Source: Fictibacillus nanhaiensis
Lineage (GTDB): Bacteria > Bacillota > Bacilli > Bacillales > Fictibacillaceae
Direction: 5' to 3'
Length of the DNA stretch: 64,000 nucleotides
Assembly (NCBI GenBank): GCA_017052515.1
Contig: JAFHKR010000039.1
Coordinates: 930,001-994,000 of the forward strand
Part shown: positions 37,293 to 46,012 of the stretch, piece after piece
How the letters are laid out: each line of letters begins with the position of its first letter
Numbering within the stretch: position 1 is the stretch's first letter
Notes under the pieces: generated by a model
What the model saw: only the letters and a program-made list of their open reading frames with translations
Database searches by the model: none
What the model was told of the DNA's origin: nothing
Position numbers and translations under genes: made by a program

Positions 37293-38972
37293 GTGTCCTT
37301 TAAAAACGTTAATCCTTTCGAACGTAAATGTTTATATTTTGCATTTTTCGTTATCCTTTTATATTTATCTCCTTTACTCATTTTAGGTGAGAATGCACAC
37401 ATTCGTGTCCATGATAATCTTGATTCCAACCTTGCTTGGTACAAGGTACTTAATGAGAGCGGGATGTTGTTTGGAAGTGTACATTCAACGATTCCGCAAG
37501 TTATTAACGGTCTCCCGAGAAACGCACTAGGAACAGAGTTTAGCGGAATTGTTTGGTTGCATGCCGTTTTCCCAACTATGACCGCTTATATCATCAGCCA
37601 AGCGATCACTCGGGTTTTCGCATTTATCGGCATGTATTTACTATTAAAAAATCATTTTTTATCTGAGCAAAAGTACACCTTAATCACGATCGGTACAGCA
37701 CTTGCATTTGCGCTTACTCCATTCTGGCCGTCTGGAATGCTAAGTACACTTGGTATGCCTTTAGCATTGTGGGCATTTCTAAATATTCGTAATGGGGAAA
37801 AAGCATGGAGAAACTATCTAGTTCTCACACTGCTTCCGTTTTACTCAAGTTTTGTTCTCGGTTTTTTCTTCTTTTTATTTGCCTTAGGAATTTTTTGGTT
37901 TGTGGATGTTGTTCGAGGAAAAGGGTGGAATTGGCGTTTTTTCTTCTCCATAGTCTTAATGACTTCCGTTTTTCTTGTGATTGAATATCGGCTCGTCTAT
38001 TCATTTATCTTTGATGATGAACCAAATACAAGAGATGAATATTTTCATGCTCGTTTACCTTTTTGGTGGGTGACGAGACTCACGTTTAAAAACTTTGTGC
38101 TCGGACATACACATGTAATGACAGTTCATGGTTTGATTATACTTCTCGCAACCATACTTGCCTTATTTTTAGTCTTTTTTAAGAGACTGTGGAAGCAGGA
38201 GAAAGTTTTTGTTTTTTTATTTGTTTTTAATTTCGCTTTATCTGCCTGGTATGCCTTTTGGTTCTATAAAGGATGGCTGCCATTAACAGAACGTTTTCAT
38301 TTTATGGACACGTTTAATTTTGCAAGGTTCCACTTTTTGCGTCCACTCATTATATACATGGGATTTGCCCTCGGTCTGAAGATTATAATGGATCATAGTA
38401 AATCACTTAAAAGCGTCATTCCTTACATGATCATAGGGCAAATTATCATTCTCTGTTTATTTAATGATGAGATCATCTATAGAAAAAAGCCGAGTGTTAA
38501 AGAATTTTATGCGGAAGATTTGTTTCAGGAGATTGAAGATTACATAGCAAAACCCATGGCGAGCTATCGTGTGGCTAGTATTGGAATTCATCCTGCAATT
38601 GCACAATATAACGGTTTTTATACCCTTGATACGTATAACAATTTTTACCCTTTAACATACAAATACGCCTTTCGGGAAATAATGGAGAAAGAACTCCAAA
38701 AAAACAAAAGACTTCGTACGTATTTTGATGAATGGGGTGGACGCTGCTACATTTTTACCGATCAGCTTGGGAAACATTATATGTTTAAAAAGGATTCGAA
38801 AGAAAGATTGAACAACCTCCAACTTAATATCGAGCCTTTTAAACAATTAGGCGGGGAATACATATTTTCAGCTCTCCCAATCGATCATGCTGCGGATATA
38901 GGATTGCAGCTAGAAAAGGTGTTTCAATCTGATACAGCAGCGTGGAAAATTCATTTATACAAAGCGAAGTAA
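37293..38972 (+). CDS. ykoS: YkoS-like polytopic membrane protein (GT-C-like)
   Basis: The 559-residue protein has about twelve membrane segments and a soluble C-terminal part (residues about 400-559). The first extracytoplasmic loop has HDNLDSNLAWYK near residue 40, with acidic residues placed where GT-C glycosyltransferases keep their catalytic aspartate. It resembles B. subtilis YkoS, encoded with YkoT. With a GT2 enzyme and GtrA next in the operon, it probably transfers a lipid-linked sugar to a cell-surface acceptor, as YfhO does for CsbB. GTG at 37293 is chosen for GGGGTG upstream; a GTG at 37248 lacks a site. Confidence 0.7.
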   Translation: MSFKNVNPFERKCLYFAFFVILLYLSPLLILGENAHIRVHDNLDSNLAWYKVLNESGMLFGSVHSTIPQVINGLPRNALGTEFSGIVWLHAVFPTMTAYIISQAITRVFAFIGMYLLLKNHFLSEQKYTLITIGTALAFALTPFWPSGMLSTLGMPLALWAFLNIRNGEKAWRNYLVLTLLPFYSSFVLGFFFFLFALGIFWFVDVVRGKGWNWRFFFSIVLMTSVFLVIEYRLVYSFIFDDEPNTRDEYFHARLPFWWVTRLTFKNFVLGHTHVMTVHGLIILLATILALFLVFFKRLWKQEKVFVFLFVFNFALSAWYAFWFYKGWLPLTERFHFMDTFNFARFHFLRPLIIYMGFALGLKIIMDHSKSLKSVIPYMIIGQIIILCLFNDEIIYRKKPSVKEFYAEDLFQEIEDYIAKPMASYRVASIGIHPAIAQYNGFYTLDTYNNFYPLTYKYAFREIMEKELQKNKRLRTYFDEWGGRCYIFTDQLGKHYMFKKDSKERLNNLQLNIEPFKQLGGEYIFSALPIDHAADIGLQLEKVFQSDTAAWKIHLYKAK

Positions 38973-38991
38973 ACAGGCAGGAGGTGCACAT

Positions 38992-40029
38992 ATGAAACAA
39001 CCGGTTTTGACAATTGTTGTTCCTTGTTACAACGAGGAAGAGGTATTGCCTACAACGATTGATTCCTTGCATAAACTTCTGATGATAATGATAGCTGAGG
39101 AACAGATCTCAAGTGAAAGTAACTTGTTGTTTGTAGATGATGGCAGCAAGGACTTAACTTGGTCAATCATCCATAAAGGAAGTTTACAAGGAAATCATAT
39201 TAGAGGCTTAAAACTTTCTCGTAATGTTGGACATCAGAATGCTTTACTAGCTGGCCTATTTACTGCAAAAGATACTTCTGATTGTGTTTTATCCATTGAT
39301 GCTGATCTTCAAGATGATATACATGTAATCCCGTCATTTGTTGATATGTTTAAAAAAGGGCATGACATCGTATATGGTGTAAGGAAAAAAAGAGATTGTG
39401 ACACATTTTTTAAGCGTAGCACTGCGGAGTTCTTTTATAGATTGATGAACAAAATGGGTGTCAACCTTGTCTATAATCATGCAGACTTCCGTTTAATGAG
39501 TAAACGAGCCTTACAAGAACTAGAAAAATTCGAGGAAGTTAATATGTTTTTACGAGGTATTGTTCCTTTAATTGGATATAAATCAACCTCTGTATTTTAT
39601 GATCGAAAAGAGCGCCTAGCAGGTGAGACAAAATATCCGTTAAAGAAGATGCTATATTTTGCATTCGATGGAATTACTTCTTTTTCTGTAACTCCCATTA
39701 GATTCGTTTTAATTACAGGTCTTGTTTCTTTTTTTGTCAGCTTACTATTCGGGGTATATTTTATCTCCTTGAAATGGATCGGAGAAACTGAAACGGGATG
39801 GACTTCACTGATTACATCCATATGGCTGATTGGGGGTCTTCAACTCATAGGGATAGGGCTTATCGGAGAGTATATTGGAAAGATTTATAAAGAGTCAAAG
39901 CGCAGGCCAAAGTTCATTGTTGAAATCGATTCAAAAACATTTACACAGCCACTTCCATTAACGAATACACAGAGAGTGAAAGATGAATCTTATAATCTCA
40001 ACCTTCGAAAACTTCCTGAAACCAACTAA
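38992..40029 (+). CDS. ykoT: GT2 polyprenyl-phosphate glycosyltransferase (YkoT/CsbB type)
   Basis: The 345-residue membrane glycosyltransferase has a GT-A domain (residues 5-235: VPCYNEEEVLP, DDGSKD, the DADLQDD metal motif, and NHADFRLMS for the acceptor site) followed by two C-terminal membrane segments. This is the layout of CsbB, YkoT and DPM1-like enzymes that load a sugar onto undecaprenyl phosphate. The ribosome binding site is AGGAGGTG. It overlaps gtrA by 47 bases, so the products probably act together. Confidence 0.85.
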   Translation: MKQPVLTIVVPCYNEEEVLPTTIDSLHKLLMIMIAEEQISSESNLLFVDDGSKDLTWSIIHKGSLQGNHIRGLKLSRNVGHQNALLAGLFTAKDTSDCVLSIDADLQDDIHVIPSFVDMFKKGHDIVYGVRKKRDCDTFFKRSTAEFFYRLMNKMGVNLVYNHADFRLMSKRALQELEKFEEVNMFLRGIVPLIGYKSTSVFYDRKERLAGETKYPLKKMLYFAFDGITSFSVTPIRFVLITGLVSFFVSLLFGVYFISLKWIGETETGWTSLITSIWLIGGLQLIGIGLIGEYIGKIYKESKRRPKFIVEIDSKTFTQPLPLTNTQRVKDESYNLNLRKLPETN

Positions 40030-40423
40030 CTCCCTTATCCGCTTTTTATTAGTTGGCATCGTAAATACATGTATAGGACTTTCTATTATTTTTCTCTTGA
40101 TGAACGGAATTGGAATGAGCTATTGGATGTCTACATTCATTGGTAACACAAGTGGTGCTGTAATTAGTTATGTTTTAAACCGTAATTTCACATTTAAAAG
40201 CAACACTTCATTGGGAGCGAGTGGCATACGGTTTGTGGCGGTAATTTTAATTTCTTATTTTGGCGGTTATGGTATGAGCGATCTACTATGGTCCGGAGTA
40301 CTTAACGATACAAGCTTCATTCTAGTTACGAATAAAGAAGCTTCCGTATTGTTCGGAGCTTGTCTATATACCCTAATGAACTATTTCGGACAAAAGTATT
40401 TGGTATTTAATAAAACGAGGTGA
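39983..40423 (+). CDS. GtrA-family membrane protein
   Basis: The 146-residue protein has four membrane segments. RFLLVGIVNTCIGLSIIFLL near residue 20 and YVLNRNFTFKS near residue 64 are the GtrA hallmark. GtrA proteins are thought to flip undecaprenyl-phosphate sugars or stabilise the partner glycosyltransferase. The gene starts inside ykoT, an arrangement that favours stoichiometric synthesis, and is followed after seven bases by the 191-residue membrane gene. Confidence 0.85.
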   Translation: MNLIISTFENFLKPTNSLIRFLLVGIVNTCIGLSIIFLLMNGIGMSYWMSTFIGNTSGAVISYVLNRNFTFKSNTSLGASGIRFVAVILISYFGGYGMSDLLWSGVLNDTSFILVTNKEASVLFGACLYTLMNYFGQKYLVFNKTR

Positions 40424-40430
40424 CCATATC

Positions 40431-41006
40431 GTGAAACGTAAATTTCTTCTGATACTAAGTGCTGCGTACGTCATATTTATGGCTTACCTTTGTTTTTATT
40501 ATTTTACGAAAGGTGAAACACATAGTTATCAGGTTGCTTTTGGGGCAATATTCTGCGGACTTATTCCGTTGTGCTTGATCCTTTTTACGAAAATAAAGTT
40601 TAATATGCCAATCATGATTTCCTATTTTGCCTTTTTATTTGCTTCACAATATTTAGGGTCCATTTTGGGCTTTTACCATTTAGGCTGGTGGGATACCTTC
40701 TTACACCTATTAAGTGGCGCATTATTGGCATTTGTGGCAATCGCTCTTTATGAACGAATGACACATCAACATAGTAGGAATGATATCTCTTATTGGCTCG
40801 TATTCTTATTCGTACTTGCCTTTTCCGTTTTTGGCGGGGTCGTGTGGGAAATTTATGAATTCAGCATGGATCAATTTTTTAATATGACCTTACAAGGCGG
40901 AGGAAACTTTGATACGATGGTGGATTTAATTGCCGATACCACAGGAGCAATCGTTATAGCAGCAATTGCAGCAGTGAAAACAAAAAAAAGATTTAAGATG
41001 TCTTAA
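40431..41006 (+). CDS. DUF2238-like membrane protein in the glycosylation operon
   Basis: The 191-residue protein has five or six membrane segments. YHLGWWDTFLHLLSGALLAF near residue 80, GVVWEIYEFSMDQ near residue 135 and FDTMVDLIADTTGA near residue 160 mirror the H, WE and D-containing motifs of the DUF2238 protein at 32734. It therefore looks like a divergent relative. The GTG start follows GAGGTG. It is the last gene of the ykoS operon and the function is unknown. Confidence 0.65.
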   Translation: MKRKFLLILSAAYVIFMAYLCFYYFTKGETHSYQVAFGAIFCGLIPLCLILFTKIKFNMPIMISYFAFLFASQYLGSILGFYHLGWWDTFLHLLSGALLAFVAIALYERMTHQHSRNDISYWLVFLFVLAFSVFGGVVWEIYEFSMDQFFNMTLQGGGNFDTMVDLIADTTGAIVIAAIAAVKTKKRFKMS

Positions 41007-41033
41007 GGAAACAACCACACAAAACCACATTTT

Positions 41034-41064
41034 ACGCATATTTCCTATGAATATGCGTTTTTTT
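41034..41064 (+). terminator. Intrinsic terminator of the glycosylation operon
   Basis: ACGCATATT pairs with AATATGCGT and is followed by seven T. Confidence 0.9.
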
Positions 41065-41102
41065 ATTTAATAAATTTGTTTAAAAAAGTTTTAGAATACC
41101 TA

Positions 41103-41133
41103 TTGACCTTCACGTTGCGTAAAGGTGTAAAGT
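41103..41133 (+). promoter_or_regulatory. MerR-type autoregulated promoter of the mta-like gene
   Basis: TTGACC and TAAAGT are 19 bases apart, the long spacer typical of MerR-activated promoters. The spacer holds an imperfect dyad, CCTTCACGTTGCGTAAAGG (41107-41125), matching the ACG-TTG-CGT core of Mta/TipA operators. Confidence 0.8.
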
Positions 41134-41156
41134 GAGAATTGTCAGGAGGTGATCAC

Positions 41157-41921
41157 ATGGAATACACCATTCAGAAGCTTGGTTTATTGGCGGGAGTCAG
41201 CACCAGAACTTTACGTTATTATGATGAGATTGAAATTCTTAAGCCGGCAAGAATCAACTCGTCCGGATATCGTATATATGGTGAGGAGGAAGTGAATAGA
41301 CTACAGCAAATTTTATTCTACAAAGAACTCGGGCTTCCATTAGATCAAATAAAGGAAATCATAACATCACCAACATTTAATGCAGCTGTAGCACTCCATG
41401 AACACCGTGAAAAACTCCTGAACAAACGAGAACAGTTAGACCGTCTAATCGCGAATGTGGATCAGACGATTGCAGCTAACGAAGGGAGAATTACGATGAC
41501 AGATAAAGAGAAATTTGAAGGGTTTAAACAGCAAATGGTTGAAGAGAATGAACAAAAATATGGTAAAGAGATTCGTGAAAAATACGGAGATCATGCTGTA
41601 AATCAATCAAACGAAAAAGTGTTAAACATGATTCAAGGTGAGCATGATACAGCAACAAAACTTGCTGAAGAAATTCACACGATACTTGCTAAAGCACTCG
41701 AAACAAGTGACCCTGCAGGAGAACTGGCTCAAAAAGCAGCTGATCTTCATAAACAATGGCTGATGTTGTACTGGAACGAATACAGCAAAGAAGCACATGC
41801 GGGTCTTGCACAGATGTATGTGGATGACGAACGGTTCACGGCATATTATGATAAAGAGCAGCCAGGAACGGCGAAATTTTTAAGAGATGCGATCCACATT
41901 TATACAGGGAAGAGAAATTAG
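41157..41921 (+). CDS. mta: MerR-family regulator with TipAS-type sensor domain (Mta-like)
   Basis: The 254-residue protein has an N-terminal MerR winged helix (VSTRTLRYYDEIEIL near residue 15), a dimerisation coiled coil (about 75-115), and a C-terminal all-helical TipAS/antibiotic-recognition domain. Length and layout match B. subtilis Mta (257), a global activator of multidrug efflux genes that binds hydrophobic drugs. ATG at 41157 follows CAGGAGGTG; the six upstream codons overlap that site. The 19-base-spacer promoter upstream implies autoregulation. No efflux gene is directly adjacent. Confidence 0.85.
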   Translation: MEYTIQKLGLLAGVSTRTLRYYDEIEILKPARINSSGYRIYGEEEVNRLQQILFYKELGLPLDQIKEIITSPTFNAAVALHEHREKLLNKREQLDRLIANVDQTIAANEGRITMTDKEKFEGFKQQMVEENEQKYGKEIREKYGDHAVNQSNEKVLNMIQGEHDTATKLAEEIHTILAKALETSDPAGELAQKAADLHKQWLMLYWNEYSKEAHAGLAQMYVDDERFTAYYDKEQPGTAKFLRDAIHIYTGKRN

Positions 41922-41939
41922 CGATTTAGCAAGACTGGT

Positions 41940-41975
41940 AAAGGAGATAACCATCGAAGGTTATCTCCTTTTTGT
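41940..41975 (+). terminator. Intrinsic terminator of the mta-like gene
   Basis: AAAGGAGATAACC pairs perfectly with GGTTATCTCCTTT and is followed by T. Confidence 0.9.
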
Positions 41976-42035
41976 TTTATTCATTACCCAGGTTCGTTTA
42001 AACTAAGGAAAGAGTGAAAGAAGGGATGACATGAT

Positions 42036-43214
42036 ATGACTGAAAAACTATATTATTCTTCACCGTATACAATCGAATGGGAAACAACCATAAAGAAATC
42101 ATTTGATAACGACGGTAAATTTTTTATTGTTTTAGAGAGTACCGCTTTTTATCCAACAGGTGGCGGCCAGCCGAATGATACTGGGACCATCAATGGCATA
42201 AATGTCTTGGATGTGTTTACTGAAAAGGATGAAGTGATTCACCAATTGGACAGGCTGCCAGAAACATCTTCGGTAAATTGTAAGTTGAATTGGGATAGAA
42301 GGTTTGACCACATGCAGCATCATAGCGGACAGCATCTGTTATCAGCTGTTTGTTATTCCTTACATGGCGCACGAACAATCAGTTTTCATCTAGGAACAGA
42401 ATATGCGACGATCGATATAGAGATGGATGTGCTGAATCAGAATCAAATGGATAGGCTCGAACAAGCAGTTAATGAAGAAATTTATAAAAATAGAATGGTA
42501 CATACTTACTTTGTTAACGATGAAGAGCTTCAACAATTACCATTATTAAAAATGCCTAAAATTACAGAGAACATACGAATCGTTGAAATTGAAGGAGTTG
42601 AGCACAATGCTTGCGGAGGCACACATGTCCGTTCAACAGCTGAAATTGGCATCATAAAACTATTAAAAGCTGAGAAACAAAAAGGAGCGGTAAGATTATA
42701 TTTCAAATGCGGTATACGAGCACTTGTTGATTATAATGAGAGTTTGAAGATCCTTGGATTGATAGCTGCTAAATTTAACACCGGCCGAAATGATGTTTTA
42801 AATCGCTTAGAGAAATGGGAAGCGGATCAGCTAGATATGGAAGTGGAAATGAAGCGTCTTAAAGAAGAGAACAATAGTTATTTAGCAAAAGAAATTCTTA
42901 CACATGTAACAAATGATTTCCTTACGTATGTATTTAAAGAAAAATCGTTTGATGATACAAAAGAGCTTGCAATAAAAATTGCAAATGAAAATGAGTTACT
43001 CATTTTATTTGCTGCAATACAAGATAATCGTATTATATTCATGCATAACGGAACAAACGAAATTCAGTGCGGCAAATTTTTCAAAGAATACCTTAGCTCA
43101 TTCAATGGTAAAGGGGGCGGAAGCGATACATCCGCTCAAGCTGGTTTTTCTTCAACAGAAGACATGCAACGTTTTGTAGAATTTGCTCGGGAGAACCTCT
43201 CTAAGGATTTATAA
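42036..43214 (+). CDS. Long-form AlaX alanyl-tRNA editing protein
   Basis: The 392-residue protein lacks the aminoacylation domain of AlaRS. It has the editing core (FYPTGGGQPNDTG near residue 40, zinc ligands HHSGQH near residue 92 and CGGTH near residue 188), a coiled coil (about 255-290) and a C-terminal DHHA1-like domain with NGKGGGSD near residue 360. It should hydrolyse Ser-tRNA(Ala) or Gly-tRNA(Ala) in trans. The four zinc ligands are intact. It is monocistronic and unrelated to the adjacent regulator as far as can be seen. Confidence 0.85.
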   Translation: MTEKLYYSSPYTIEWETTIKKSFDNDGKFFIVLESTAFYPTGGGQPNDTGTINGINVLDVFTEKDEVIHQLDRLPETSSVNCKLNWDRRFDHMQHHSGQHLLSAVCYSLHGARTISFHLGTEYATIDIEMDVLNQNQMDRLEQAVNEEIYKNRMVHTYFVNDEELQQLPLLKMPKITENIRIVEIEGVEHNACGGTHVRSTAEIGIIKLLKAEKQKGAVRLYFKCGIRALVDYNESLKILGLIAAKFNTGRNDVLNRLEKWEADQLDMEVEMKRLKEENNSYLAKEILTHVTNDFLTYVFKEKSFDDTKELAIKIANENELLILFAAIQDNRIIFMHNGTNEIQCGKFFKEYLSSFNGKGGGSDTSAQAGFSSTEDMQRFVEFARENLSKDL

Positions 43215-43237
43215 ACAAACAAAAGATAACATAGCAG

Positions 43238-43273
43238 AAAAGGAGTGAGGCACATGCCCACACTCCTTTTTTT
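43238..43273. terminator. Bidirectional terminator between alaX and the transporter
   Basis: AAAAGGAGTG pairs with CACTCCTTTT around a 13-base loop, between convergent genes. Confidence 0.85.
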
Positions 43274-44672
43274 ATATCAAGAAAATTGCCACAATCGTTG
43301 TTACTACTAAGCCAATGGTAACTGGTTTTAGGTTTCTTCTAGCGAGTTCAAATGGATCGACACCACAAATCGCCGCCGCGGGAATCAATGCCCAAGGCAC
43401 CAAAGTCCCTCCACCAACCCAAATGGCTGCGATTTGACCTAATGCAGTCAGAGTAGCGGCACCAGCACCAATTGCTGTTCCAAATATGTTCGCAACCGAG
43501 CCTGCTAACGAAATACCTGAAAAACCAGAACCATCTAGACCCGTAATGGCTCCTACAGCTGTTAAAGTTATGGCACCAATCTCCTTGCTTAAAGGAACAA
43601 CAGACGCAAGTGCTACACCAAGATCGTTTACGATTCCGTGAGATGTCTTTGGAAGAAACTCACCAATAATTTTAGCAAAACCTGAATCTCCAAGGTAAAA
43701 GAACGCTGCAATTGGAATTACAGGACCAAAAACTTTAAATCCAAATTGAAAACCATCAATTAGATAAGAAGTTGTTTTCTCTAAGCCCTTATTTTTATGA
43801 CTCACCATCGTAATTAAAAGAAGGATAAAGACTGAGGTCCCACCGATCAGCGCTGTTGCATCTCCGCCTTGTAAATTGAGAATCGACATGGCAGCTACAT
43901 CAAGAGCAAACATTAACGGAATAAACAGAGCAAAGAATCGCTTCTTTCCCTGTGACAACAAACTTAATTCTTGATCCGTTGTTTCCTTTATCCGTTCAGC
44001 CGTTACCCCAGTCGTGCTATTCAACTTACCTGACTTCAAATCTCGCTTTAAAAAATAGAACGCCGCTATTATAGTAACTAATCCCATTACAAATACGAGC
44101 GGAATACTCGCATCAATTACTTCACTGACCGGAAGTCCTGCAGCATCAGCTGTTAATTTTGGCGCAGCTTGAATAATAAAATCACCCGAAAGAGCTATTC
44201 CGTGACCAAACAAGTTCATGGCCATGGCTACACCTAGAGCAGGAAGACCAACACGAATAGCTACAGGCAGAAGTACAGCACCCATAAGTGCCACTGCCGG
44301 CGAAGGCCAGAAGAACCACGAAATGATCATCATTAGAATACCTATCGTCCAATAAGCAAGTGACGGAGTACGTATTAATTTAGAAAACGGCGAAATCATC
44401 ACATCATTAATCCCTGTTGTGGTAAGGGTTCTGCTCATAGCAACGATAATAGAGATCACAAGAATCGTAGGTAGAAGTTCGGTGATCGCATAAATGAAAC
44501 TATTAAATATACTACTTATCGAACCACTTAAAGAACCTGTAGCTGTTATAGCAATTAAAAAAATACCCACAATACAGATCAGAGTCGTATCGCGTCTTTT
44601 CACCATAAAACCTATGATTAAACCGATAAACACAACATAAATCCAATGCAGCGCTGTAAGTTCAACGCCCAT
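43272..44672 (-). CDS. Polytopic membrane transporter (YhfA-like)
   Basis: The 466-residue protein has about twelve membrane segments with an N-terminal IGLIIGFMVKRRDTTL and repeated glycine-rich hydrophobic segments. An inverted two-repeat layout, with SWFFWPSPAVALMGAVLLP near residue 120 and VGGGTLVPWALIPAAAICG near residue 425, resembles ion-transporter-superfamily carriers (GntP, CitM, ArsB groups). It recalls uncharacterised B. subtilis YhfA. The substrate, probably an organic anion, is a guess. The start ATG at 44672 follows GGGAGG. It is transcribed toward the AlaX gene. Confidence 0.6.
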   Translation of the reverse strand: MGVELTALHWIYVVFIGLIIGFMVKRRDTTLICIVGIFLIAITATGSLSGSISSIFNSFIYAITELLPTILVISIIVAMSRTLTTTGINDVMISPFSKLIRTPSLAYWTIGILMMIISWFFWPSPAVALMGAVLLPVAIRVGLPALGVAMAMNLFGHGIALSGDFIIQAAPKLTADAAGLPVSEVIDASIPLVFVMGLVTIIAAFYFLKRDLKSGKLNSTTGVTAERIKETTDQELSLLSQGKKRFFALFIPLMFALDVAAMSILNLQGGDATALIGGTSVFILLLITMVSHKNKGLEKTTSYLIDGFQFGFKVFGPVIPIAAFFYLGDSGFAKIIGEFLPKTSHGIVNDLGVALASVVPLSKEIGAITLTAVGAITGLDGSGFSGISLAGSVANIFGTAIGAGAATLTALGQIAAIWVGGGTLVPWALIPAAAICGVDPFELARRNLKPVTIGLVVTTIVAIFLI

Positions 44673-44760
44673 CTGTATTCCTCCCTTGTGAAATGGGTGA
44701 ATAGCCCTTTCGTCATGTAATACAGAATATGATGGGGAGGAAAAGGGGTGAGGAGAACTT

Positions 44761-45780
44761 TTACTGCTTAACGTTGCGTTTTATTTTTTGAAGATAATCA
44801 TAAGTGAAATAAGAGAATGTAAAGATAAAGAGGGTATAGCACAAATTCCAGATAAAGTTCTCCGATAAATGATCTAAATGTACAAATTTAATAAATTTAT
44901 TAAACACATCTAACAAAAACACGTGAATGATATATATGCCTAAAGCATTAGCTCCTACTTTTGTAACATATAAACCTTTTCCTAACTTTTTATGATTAAG
45001 GGCAAATAAAAATAAAAACGCTGTTAAAAGAATCGTTGAGAAAAAATATTCGCCATGGCTACCTGACAATACTTTGTCTAATATATACCCTTCCATTGGT
45101 TGAACAACTGCACCGATAAGAGCTAAACCCAAAAACGTCCGTCCACTAACTTTATTTAAACCGCTCAGCCGGCTATTTGATGCGAAGAATACGCCAAGTG
45201 TCGTGTAAAATAACCCAAAGAACATTGCATCACGAGTGCTGTTAATAGGAAATTTAATAAACATTGTGTATGCCTGACCTAATAGGCCAATCAAGTTTAA
45301 ACAAAAGCTAATCAAAAAGAGTAAAGTGATTTGTTTAAACCTAAAAAATACATAAACAGCGATCGTTGACCAAATTAACGCTGTCAAAAACCAGAGCTGA
45401 TAGCCGCTCGTCCCTTTTCCATAATACAAAAGATTTAATAACGTAAATTGTTCAAAATATGCTTTCAGTTTTTCGGCAATATGAACTTCATCAAGTAAGA
45501 TTAGAACAACATCATAGCAAGTGTAAAAAATCAACCAAACCAAATACAGCTTAATTAACTTCAAACAATAGCTTTTAAAATAGAGAAAAGGGGCATCTTC
45601 ATGTTTCATCTTTTGTGCAAAAAAGTAACCAGATGCTGCAAAGAAAAAGGGAACAGCAAACCTAGCTACATTATCGATAATGAAATAACCCGCAAACCCA
45701 TCTAGAGGAAAAACATGTATGACAACAACAGCAAATATCGCAAAAAATTTTATATAATCAATGGAATAAATACGCTCCAT
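44761..45780 (-). CDS. Acyltransferase family 3 membrane protein
   Basis: The 339-residue protein has about ten membrane segments. The acyltransferase-3 signature is at the N-terminus: SIDYIKFFAIFAVVVIHVFP (residues 6-25), with the conserved histidine of the H-VF segment, and RFAVPFFFAASGYFFA near residue 40. These enzymes O-acetylate sugars or peptidoglycan at the membrane. It lacks the SGNH domain of OatA. B. subtilis YkrP is a plausible counterpart. The acceptor is unknown. The ribosome binding site is AAGGTGG. Confidence 0.75.
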   Translation of the reverse strand: MERIYSIDYIKFFAIFAVVVIHVFPLDGFAGYFIIDNVARFAVPFFFAASGYFFAQKMKHEDAPFLYFKSYCLKLIKLYLVWLIFYTCYDVVLILLDEVHIAEKLKAYFEQFTLLNLLYYGKGTSGYQLWFLTALIWSTIAVYVFFRFKQITLLFLISFCLNLIGLLGQAYTMFIKFPINSTRDAMFFGLFYTTLGVFFASNSRLSGLNKVSGRTFLGLALIGAVVQPMEGYILDKVLSGSHGEYFFSTILLTAFLFLFALNHKKLGKGLYVTKVGANALGIYIIHVFLLDVFNKFIKFVHLDHLSENFIWNLCYTLFIFTFSYFTYDYLQKIKRNVKQ

Positions 45781-45938
45781 TTCTGTGCCACCTTTAAGAA
45801 TTTATACACTACTATCAGTATGAACATTCCTTTGGCATTCCAACATTTTATGTTAAATTCTTTGAGCATTAACAACAGTAAATAGTGACACCAAATTGGA
45901 ATTAATGTAAAATTATTACTGTTATAAGTACGATAACG

Positions 45939-45973
45939 AAAAGAGGTAACTATATGTTATCTCTTTTCTTTTT
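45939..45973 (+). terminator. Terminator-like hairpin in the leader of the 1107-residue gene
   Basis: AAAAGAGGTAAC pairs with GTTATCTCTTTT (one G-T wobble, short loop) followed by CTTTTTTG. Both flanking genes point away from it, so it cannot end a known upstream gene and may act as an attenuator. Confidence 0.6.
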
Positions 45974-46012
45974 GTTACATACATTCAACAAAGGAGAAGA
46001 TTAGGGGGCAGT

